From Methanocorpusculum sp. (GTDB taxonomy: Archaea > Halobacteriota > Methanomicrobia > Methanomicrobiales > Methanocorpusculaceae): 18,459 nt of DNA. The stretch spans positions 1 to 18,459 of the forward strand of contig DALTWQ010000020.1 of NCBI GenBank assembly GCA_029987025.1. Reading direction: 5' to 3'. The first letter of the stretch is position 1, and each line of letters begins with the position of its first letter. The translations under genes were made by a program, and so were the position numbers. Below the pieces are notes generated by a model, which was not told the origin of the DNA, made no database searches, and was given only the letters and a program-made list of their open reading frames with translations. Positions 12,832-18,459 of the stretch are shown in pieces.

Positions 12832-13467
12832 ATGTCAGCAGAACGTTCAGCGATGATTCTCGCAGGCGGCGAAGCAAAACGGGTAAACGGCCGGGAAAAA
12901 TACTTCTTCTCCTACAAAGGCTGTTCATTTATCGCCCGTCTTGTTGCAGTATTTTCCGGAATTACTGATGAGATTGTTATCGTCGCGAAAAACGAGGCGC
13001 AGACAGCACACTTTGCAGGTCTTCCTGATAATGTCCGCTGCACGTGGGACAAAGAACGCGGACTTGGACCGATAGGGGGCATTGCATCCGGCATTGAAGA
13101 AGTGAAGGGAAAAGCAGTCTTTATTGCAGCATGTGATATGCCCACTATAAACCGGGCTGTTGTCTCCTGCCTTTTCGATAAACTTGGAGGCTATGATGCG
13201 GTTATTCCGGAGTGGGAGAACTCTGATATGGAACCGCTCCATGCGGTCTATAATACTGAAGCTGTCCGCAGATATCTGAAGGCGCAGAAAGGCGCATCGC
13301 TTCATGCAATGGTGCATACGTTAAACACCCTGAGGGTTCCGCCGGAGGAGCTGAGAAAATATGATCCGATGCTTGAGACCTTCAGAAATGTCAACACGTT
13401 AGACGACCTCTTACAGATGGGTCCGGAAGCTTCATACCAGGAAAAACATCCGGAAAAACAACCCTGA
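12832..13467 (+). CDS. mobA: Molybdenum cofactor guanylyltransferase (MobA-like)
   Basis: A 211-residue nucleotidyltransferase. The N-terminal signature LAGGEAKRVNGREKYF (10-25, with K23 at the GTP-contact Lys position) and the later GLGPIGGIASGI (77-88) and ACDMP (D102, metal binding) are typical of MobA, which joins GMP to molybdopterin to make the dinucleotide cofactor. Methanogens need this cofactor for formylmethanofuran dehydrogenase and formate dehydrogenase. The related 2-phospho-lactate guanylyltransferase (CofC) and MocA-type enzymes share the fold, but the motif spacing favours MobA. The C-terminal ~15 residues are Lys/Glu/Pro-rich and probably disordered. The gene stands alone between a divergent promoter and a T-rich terminator, with no other molybdopterin genes adjacent. 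Confidence 0.85.
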   Translation: MSAERSAMILAGGEAKRVNGREKYFFSYKGCSFIARLVAVFSGITDEIVIVAKNEAQTAHFAGLPDNVRCTWDKERGLGPIGGIASGIEEVKGKAVFIAACDMPTINRAVVSCLFDKLGGYDAVIPEWENSDMEPLHAVYNTEAVRRYLKAQKGASLHAMVHTLNTLRVPPEELRKYDPMLETFRNVNTLDDLLQMGPEASYQEKHPEKQP

Positions 13468-13477
13468 AAAAGTCTTC

Positions 13478-13503
13478 TTTTTTCTATTCTTTTCTCTATT
13501 TTT
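13478..13503 (+). terminator. T-rich terminator of the mobA-like gene
   Basis: A pyrimidine stretch with a T6 run at 13478-13483 and a T5 run at 13499-13503, starting 11 nt past the stop. Confidence 0.6.
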
Positions 13504-13796
13504 CAGCATCACAGATATGGTCTGTTTAATCCAATCTGAAATTATCCTTTATTTTTAAAAACAGCTTTAAACTGCGTCTGAAATTAAGCCGCCTGATTTT
13601 TTTGGGCGGCGCATATTTTATTCAACTGAAACCGGCCGAGAATACAACTTTATTTTTCAATTCAGCGCACCAGAGGAGATGTTTATATGGATTCAAAACC
13701 AATAAATATACATAAAAATTATCCGAATCTACAGCACTGTCCTGCGGGGTTTTTCCGCGCAGAACCACACCTGCACATAAGGAGAAAAAAAGAGCA
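13504..13796 (+). promoter_or_regulatory. Leader and regulatory region of gyrBA
   Basis: No large gene is present. Visible elements are: a 10-bp direct repeat TCTGAAATTA at 13535-13544 and 13577-13586, 42 bp apart; a GC-rich stem GCCGCC/GGCGGC (13588-13610) with T7 in its loop; TATA-like ACTTTATTTT (13648-13657) and TTTATATG (13682-13689); a hairpin CTGCGGGG-TTTTT-CCGCGCAG with one mismatch (13742-13762); and AAGGAG (13779-13784), a Shine-Dalgarno 12 nt before gyrB. The true transcription start cannot be fixed from sequence. Confidence 0.5.
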
Positions 13797-13800
13797 ATGA
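13687..13800 (+). CDS. Possible 37-codon leader ORF overlapping the gyrB start
   Basis: From the ATG at 13687 the frame reads 37 codons to the TGA at 13798-13800, whose TG belongs to the gyrB ATG (an ATGA overlap). GAGGAG at 13673-13678 is a well-placed Shine-Dalgarno. The product starts MDSKPINIHKNYP and ends in the basic RRKKEQ. I know no family for it. Against it: three ATA codons in the first ten, no domain, and a TATA-like TTTATATG overlapping its start. It may be a translational-coupling leader for gyrase or chance. Confidence 0.3.
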   Translation: MDSKPINIHKNYPNLQHCPAGFFRAEPHLHIRRKKEQ

Positions 13801-15749
13801 CTGATAATTATGATGCCTCTCACATCACCGTTTTAGAGGGGCTTGCGCCGGTTCGTGAACGTCCGGCTATGTATATCGGAAGCACCGACACGAGAGGTCT
13901 GCACCACCTCGTTTACGAAGTGGTAGACAACTCGATTGATGAAGCACTGGCGGGCTTTTGTAAACATGTCCACATTATAATCAATGCAGACGGCTCCATC
14001 TCTGTTGAAGATGACGGCCGCGGTATTCCGGTGGACTTTATGGAAAAGCAGGGTAAAAGCGCCCTTGAGGTTGTTCTTACCGTCCTCCATGCCGGAGGAA
14101 AGTTCGATAAGAATTCCTATCAGGTATCCGGCGGTCTGCACGGGGTGGGTATCTCGGTCGTAAACGCACTTGCAACCCGCCTGACCGCAGAGGTCTTCCG
14201 CGGCGGCTCAATCTACTCGATGGTGTTCTCCAAAGGAGGCATCGTAAAAGGACTTGAATCACGCCCTGAAACCGAGAAAGAGTTCGCTGAAAGAATGAAC
14301 CGGATGCATCATGATGCAGCATCCCCGCGGGATACCACAGGAACGCGTATCACCTTCTTCCCGGACGGTTCAATCTTTGAAACAACCGAGTTCGATTACG
14401 ATGTGTTAGCCCACCGGTTCCGTGAACTTGCCTACTTAAACAAGGGTGTTGAGATTGAAATCGAAGACAAACGCTCAGGAGATTCTGAAATCTACTGCTA
14501 CCTGGGAGGTCTTCGCGAGTTTGTGCAGCACTTAAACGAAGGAAAAGAACTTCTGCACGATAACCCCATCTACCTCGATAAAACAGATACTGAAAATAAA
14601 ATCGATGTGGAAATTGCCCTGCAGTACAACACCACCTACTCTGAAACCCTCTACACCTTCGTAAACTCGGTAAACACCAGGGAGGGCGGAACGCACCTTG
14701 AAGGATTCCGCTCGGCTCTTACCCGTGCCATCAACAAGAGTGCTCACGAAAACAAGCACTTAAAAGAGGATGTGTCCGTCAAAGGCGAGGATGTCCGTGA
14801 GGGTCTGACTGCTGTTATCAGCATCAAGATTGCAAACCCGCAGTTCGAAGGACAGACCAAGATGCGCCTTGGAAACAGCAATGTAAAGTATGTTGTTGAT
14901 TCCCTTGTGTACAATGCACTTATCGAGTTCTTCGAAGAGAATCCGAAGGTCATTGCAGCGATTGCCAAAAAGTCCCAGGAGGCGGCAAATGCACGTGAGG
15001 CGGCACGCCGCGCCAAGGAACTTGCCCGCAGAAAGAGTACGCTTGAGATGTCCGGTCTTCCGGGTAAACTTGCGGACTGTTCCGAACGCGACCCGTCAAA
15101 ATCAGAAATCTACATTGTGGAAGGAGATTCTGCAGGAGGTTCTGCAAAGCAGGGACGTGACCGCAGGTTCCAGGCAATTCTTCCGCTCCGCGGTAAAATC
15201 TTAAACGTCGAAAAGGCGCTTGAACATAAAGCCCTGAAAAATCTGGAAATCCAGACACTCATATCTGCTGTCGGCTCAGGCTACGGTGATGCCTTTGACG
15301 TCAGCAAAGCACGCTACCACCACATTGTAATTATGACCGATGCTGATGTGGACGGAGCACATATCAGAATTCTGCTCTTAACCTTCTTCTTCCGCTACAT
15401 GCGCCCGTTGATTGAAAACGGCTATGTGTATATTGCACAGCCGCCGCTTTTCAAGATATCCAAAGGAAAGCAGGAGCGCTATGTCTATACTGAAGAGGAC
15501 ATGAAAGCAGCAACAGCCGAGTTCGGCGAGAAAGCATCTGTTCAGCGGTACAAGGGTCTTGGTGAAATGAATGCAGGTCAGCTCTGGGAAACAACCATGG
15601 ATCCGAAGAACCGTATCTTAAAGCAGGTCAGAATCGAGGATGCAAGCTACGCAAACGAGATATTCGAAAAACTGATGGGAGATGATGTTATCCCCAGAAA
15701 AGATTTCATTAAACGCCACGCAGGAGAGGTGAGAAACCTTGACATCTGA
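13797..15749 (+). CDS. gyrB: DNA gyrase subunit B
   Basis: The ATPase and TOPRIM subunit of gyrase, which introduces negative supercoils with GyrA. At 650 residues it is the short form without the insertion seen in E. coli. The GHKL ATPase domain shows EVVDNSIDEALAG (E41 the general base, N45 for Mg), DDGRGIP (72-78) and SGGLHGVG (111-118). The transducer contributes QTK (K355). TOPRIM has EGDSAGGSA (442-450) and DADVDG (515-520), the catalytic metal acids. PLRGKILNVEKA and QRYKGLGEMN are also typical. The sequence is bacterial in type. Euryarchaeal gyrases are thought to descend from a bacterial gene transfer. ATG 13797 has AAGGAG 12 nt upstream, a little far. It overlaps gyrA by 11 nt, forming an operon. 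Confidence 0.97.
   Translation: MTDNYDASHITVLEGLAPVRERPAMYIGSTDTRGLHHLVYEVVDNSIDEALAGFCKHVHIIINADGSISVEDDGRGIPVDFMEKQGKSALEVVLTVLHAGGKFDKNSYQVSGGLHGVGISVVNALATRLTAEVFRGGSIYSMVFSKGGIVKGLESRPETEKEFAERMNRMHHDAASPRDTTGTRITFFPDGSIFETTEFDYDVLAHRFRELAYLNKGVEIEIEDKRSGDSEIYCYLGGLREFVQHLNEGKELLHDNPIYLDKTDTENKIDVEIALQYNTTYSETLYTFVNSVNTREGGTHLEGFRSALTRAINKSAHENKHLKEDVSVKGEDVREGLTAVISIKIANPQFEGQTKMRLGNSNVKYVVDSLVYNALIEFFEENPKVIAAIAKKSQEAANAREAARRAKELARRKSTLEMSGLPGKLADCSERDPSKSEIYIVEGDSAGGSAKQGRDRRFQAILPLRGKILNVEKALEHKALKNLEIQTLISAVGSGYGDAFDVSKARYHHIVIMTDADVDGAHIRILLLTFFFRYMRPLIENGYVYIAQPPLFKISKGKQERYVYTEEDMKAATAEFGEKASVQRYKGLGEMNAGQLWETTMDPKNRILKQVRIEDASYANEIFEKLMGDDVIPRKDFIKRHAGEVRNLDI
15726..15733 (+). 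promoter_or_regulatory. Shine-Dalgarno that fixes the gyrA TTG start
   Basis: GAGGTGAG, a near-perfect match to the anti-Shine-Dalgarno, lies inside gyrB and 5 nt before TTG 15739. The next in-frame ATG is 25 codons later and within the conserved domain. Confidence 0.8.
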
Positions 15750-18294
15750 GAATGAAGAGTTCAATCCGCAGGAAGGCCACAAAGTAGCGCCGGTAAATGT
15801 CGAAGACGAGATGAAGAACTGCTTCATCGACTATGCGATGAGTGTCATCATCGGCCGTGCCATTCCGGATGTCCGTGACGGATTAAAGCCGGTTCACCGC
15901 AGAATTCTCTATGCGATGTACCACGACGAAAACAACACTTCGTCGAATCCGTACAAGAAGTCCGCAAAGGCTGTAGCCGCCACGATGGGTAATTATCACC
16001 CGCACGGTGATGCGGCAATCTACGACACGTTAGCCAAAATGGCTCAGCCGTTCTCCTACCGCTACACGTTAGTGGACGGTCAGGGTAACTTCGGTTCGAT
16101 TGACGGGGATTCACCTGCAGCAATGCGTTACACCGAGGCCCGTCTTACGAAGACTGCCGAGTCTCTCTTGGAGGATATCGACAAAGAAACCGTCGATATG
16201 ATTCCGAACTTCGATGAGTCCTCTCTCGAACCGGATGTACTTCCAAGCAAAATCCCGAACCTGTTGGTAAACGGTTCGATGGGTATCGCGGTGGGTATGG
16301 CAACCAACATGCTGCCGCACAACTTAGGCGAGGTATGTGCTCTCGTAAATGCCTACATCGACAATCCTGAGATGGATGTGCCCGCCATGATGAAGATTCT
16401 CCCGGCTCCGGATTTCCCGACCGGCGGTATTATCATGGGAAATGCGGGAATCAGCAATGCCTACCTCACCGGTCAGGGCAAGGTTGTTGTCCGCGGCGTT
16501 GCAGAAATCGAGCTGCGCAAGAAAAACTTCGAGCAGATTGTCATCACCGAGATTCCGTACCAGGTAAACAAGGCCGTGATGATTGAAAAAATCGCCGACC
16601 TTGTCAAGACAAAACAGATTGAAGGAATTTCCGATATCCGTGATGAGTCCGACAAAGACGGTATCCGTGTCATCATCGAACTGAAGCAGAATGTGCAGGG
16701 AAGTATTGTCTTAAACCAGCTCTACAAGCACACCCCGCTTGAGTCTTCATTCGGTATCATCAACCTCGCCATCGTTGATAAAAAGCCGCAGATTTTATCG
16801 CTGCCGGAGCTTTTAAAGCACTTCATTCACCACAGAATGGAAGTTGTCCGCCGCAGAAGCGAGTACGACAAAAGAAAAGCCGAAGAGCGTCTGCATATCC
16901 TGGAAGGTCTCTTAAAGGCCATCGATATCATCGACGAGGTTGTTGCAACCATCCGTGCGTCTCCGGACTCAGCGGTTGCGCACGATGCATTAGTTTCCAA
17001 GTACGGATTTACGCCGGCACAGGCCGAGGCAATCTTAAAGATGCAGCTCCGCCGTCTCGCAGCTCTTGAGCAGAAGAAGATTGAAACCGAAGCAGATGAT
17101 CTGCGCAGGTTAGTTGAGCACCTCTCCTGGATTCTTGCATCTGATGCCAATGTGTTATCGGTCGTAAAGGATGAGACCAACGAGGTACGCGATGCGTATG
17201 CAGATGAGCGCCGCACCAGAATCGACTACACGGCAAACACTGATATTGATGTCTTAGACTTAATCGAGGACAAGCAGGTGTTAGTCACTCTTACCGAGCA
17301 GAACTACATCAAGCGTGTGCCGGTTGATATCTACCGTCAGCAGAAGCGCGGCGGCCGCGGTGTTTCGGGCATGACCACGAAAGAAGAGGATGTGGTAAAC
17401 CGCGTCTTCATGGCAAGTACGCATGATTACCTGCTCTGTTTCACGAACAAGGGCCGCGCCTACTGGCTGCGTGTGTATGATATTCCGGAAGGTTCCCGTA
17501 CGGCGAAGGGCAAGGCAATTGTCAATCTGTTAAACCTCACTGACGAGGATGTGTCTGCGGTTATTCCCTTACGGAACTTTGACTCTGGCAAGTTCTTCCT
17601 CTATGCAACAAAGCAGGGCAGAATCGGCAAGTTCGCACAGGACTTATTCTCCCGCCCGCGTGCAGGCGGTATCATAGGAATGACGCTTCTCGAAGGCGAT
17701 GAGTTAGTTGATGTTGTCGAGACTGACGGAAAGGCAGAGGTTGTCTTAACAACGAAGTTCGGTCAGACGCTCCGGTTCAATGAGGAAGAGGTGCGTGCAA
17801 CCGGCCGCGGTTCGCAGGGTGTTATCGGTATCAGAATGAAGTATGATGAAAACGGCGACACGGTCTGCGGCCTGACGCTCGTTGATGCTGAAGCAAAGTA
17901 TCTGTTCCTGTTAACCGACAAGGGATACGGCAAGCGTACCGATTTCGATGAGTTCATGGGTCACGGCAGAGGAACGCAGGGTGTACGCTCAATTACGGCA
18001 AACTTCGAGCGCGGACCGGTTGTGTCTGCAATTGCTGTTTCTGACAAAGATGACCTCGTAATTACTACAGCTGGCGGTATTGTTATGCGTACGCATGCAG
18101 CAGATATTTCTGTGCAGGGACGTGCTGCCCAGGGTGTCCGTGTTATCCGCGTTGATGCCGGCGATAAGGTTACCGGCGTTGCTGTGGTACGCGATGATGA
18201 CGATGCAGCTGCTGAAGGTGAGGCAGTACCGGCTGAGTCTTCCGGTGACGCTGCTGCTGATGCTGATGTAAAGACAGAAGAAAACAATTCATAA
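15739..18294 (+). CDS. gyrA: DNA gyrase subunit A
   Basis: The breakage-reunion subunit of gyrase, 851 residues, starting with TTG. The winged-helix/tower core holds YHPHGDAAIYDT (86-97) and the catalytic Tyr at Y131 in AAMRYTEARL. At the quinolone-region position equal to E. coli Ser83 the residue is A92, while the Asp87 equivalent is kept (D96). A coiled-coil region with the C-gate lies at ~360-490. The C-terminal beta-pinwheel starts near 505 and contains a GyrA-box, QKRGGRG (535-541), the motif that separates gyrase from topoisomerase IV and is needed for DNA wrapping. The last ~35 residues are acidic and low-complexity (RDDDDAAAEGE...KTEENNS), resembling the acidic tail that modulates wrapping in E. 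coli GyrA. It is coupled to gyrB by overlap. Confidence 0.97.
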   Translation: MTSENEEFNPQEGHKVAPVNVEDEMKNCFIDYAMSVIIGRAIPDVRDGLKPVHRRILYAMYHDENNTSSNPYKKSAKAVAATMGNYHPHGDAAIYDTLAKMAQPFSYRYTLVDGQGNFGSIDGDSPAAMRYTEARLTKTAESLLEDIDKETVDMIPNFDESSLEPDVLPSKIPNLLVNGSMGIAVGMATNMLPHNLGEVCALVNAYIDNPEMDVPAMMKILPAPDFPTGGIIMGNAGISNAYLTGQGKVVVRGVAEIELRKKNFEQIVITEIPYQVNKAVMIEKIADLVKTKQIEGISDIRDESDKDGIRVIIELKQNVQGSIVLNQLYKHTPLESSFGIINLAIVDKKPQILSLPELLKHFIHHRMEVVRRRSEYDKRKAEERLHILEGLLKAIDIIDEVVATIRASPDSAVAHDALVSKYGFTPAQAEAILKMQLRRLAALEQKKIETEADDLRRLVEHLSWILASDANVLSVVKDETNEVRDAYADERRTRIDYTANTDIDVLDLIEDKQVLVTLTEQNYIKRVPVDIYRQQKRGGRGVSGMTTKEEDVVNRVFMASTHDYLLCFTNKGRAYWLRVYDIPEGSRTAKGKAIVNLLNLTDEDVSAVIPLRNFDSGKFFLYATKQGRIGKFAQDLFSRPRAGGIIGMTLLEGDELVDVVETDGKAEVVLTTKFGQTLRFNEEEVRATGRGSQGVIGIRMKYDENGDTVCGLTLVDAEAKYLFLLTDKGYGKRTDFDEFMGHGRGTQGVRSITANFERGPVVSAIAVSDKDDLVITTAGGIVMRTHAADISVQGRAAQGVRVIRVDAGDKVTGVAVVRDDDDAAAEGEAVPAESSGDAAADADVKTEENNS

Positions 18295-18296
18295 TC

Positions 18297-18305
18297 TTTT
18301 TTTTT
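18297..18305 (+). terminator. Oligo-T terminator of gyrBA
   Basis: A T9 run 3 nt after the gyrA stop. Confidence 0.7.
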
Positions 18306-18348
18306 CTGCGGGTGGTTTGTCCGGGGCGGCACTGCTGAAAAAAAGAAC

Positions 18349-18445
18349 CGCGAACCAGCATGCCTTCGGCCTGCTTCGCTAAGCGAGCAAGCTCGCCGCA
18401 TCTACGCGAATCTCAACGCGAGCCGCATGCCTTCGGCCTGCTTCG
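18349..18445. repeat. Structured GC-rich repeat region with two direct copies of a ~28-bp element
   Basis: A 21-bp stretch (GCATGCCTTCGG, then CCTGCTTCG) is identical at 18358-18378 and 18425-18445, 67 bp apart. Similarity continues upstream as CGCGAACCA against CGCGAGCC, giving about 28-29 bp per copy. Between them lie interlocking palindromes: TCGCT-A-AGCGA (18376-18386) and GCGAGC-AA-GCTCGC (18383-18396). No ORF is convincing. The region reaches close to the window edge, so the full element may extend beyond. Confidence 0.7.
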
Positions 18446-18459
18446 TCTTCGAGCCTAAA

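Noticed and set aside
12614..12856. 80-codon + strand ORF in the divergent promoter region
   Set aside because: It overlaps both TATA regions and the mobA start, has no recognisable motif and an irregular composition. Likely chance.
18358..18445. Possible CRISPR array from two direct repeats
   Set aside because: Only two copies are visible, with 21 bp of perfect identity and a 46-bp gap that itself contains related palindromes. Spacing and structure do not fit a repeat-spacer array.

Overview
The window comes from a methanogenic euryarchaeon, most likely a Methanomicrobiales member close to Methanocorpusculum (inference, no search was run). The evidence is an HMf-family histone next to a bacterial-type gyrBA pair, an archaeal type II glyceraldehyde-3-phosphate dehydrogenase, a NOG1-type GTPase, a CBS/winged-helix regulator of a type common in methanogens, and archaeal expression signals: TATA boxes 25-30 nt before leaderless starts, and oligo-T terminators.

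Layout, left to right. Positions 1-358 are the 3' end of an unidentified gene with a repetitive Lys/Ala tail like histone H1. Next on + come an AmmeMemoRadiSam-type radical SAM enzyme (383-1372) and a DUF362/two-[4Fe-4S] protein (1420-2562). On - lie the histone (2659-2856) and the NOG1-like GTPase (3007-4044), divergent from the + wHTH/CBS regulator (4092-4970). A leaderless PRC-barrel gene and an exported SIMPL/DUF541 protein follow on +. On - are a WG-repeat/histidine-phosphatase fusion (6310-7449) and GAPDH (7460-8485), only 10 nt apart. tRNA-Leu(CAA) (+) is at 8613-8694. Then on - come a Fic AMP-transferase, a PepD-like M20 dipeptidase and a lipoprotein solute-binding protein. On + are a MobA-like nucleotidyltransferase, a 329-nt leader region, and gyrB-gyrA, which overlap by 11 nt. 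The last ~110 nt hold structured, partly duplicated repeat DNA.

Most of the window is housekeeping: central carbon metabolism, molybdopterin-dinucleotide synthesis, topology and chromatin control, and ribosome assembly. The least ordinary items are: (1) the solute-binding lipoprotein at 11387-12604, whose two halves appear in reversed order relative to the SsuA/NMT1-like fold, i.e. a candidate natural circular permutation; (2) the WG-repeat plus histidine-phosphatase fusion; (3) a histone that seems to lack the His and Lys normally flanking the dimer-dimer/DNA contact region; (4) oligo-T terminators that directly abut the start codon of the next gene at two loci; (5) paired perfect palindromes just upstream of the pepD TATA box; (6) a 37-codon ORF with a good Shine-Dalgarno that ends in an ATGA overlap with gyrB. 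No complete new multi-gene system is evident.
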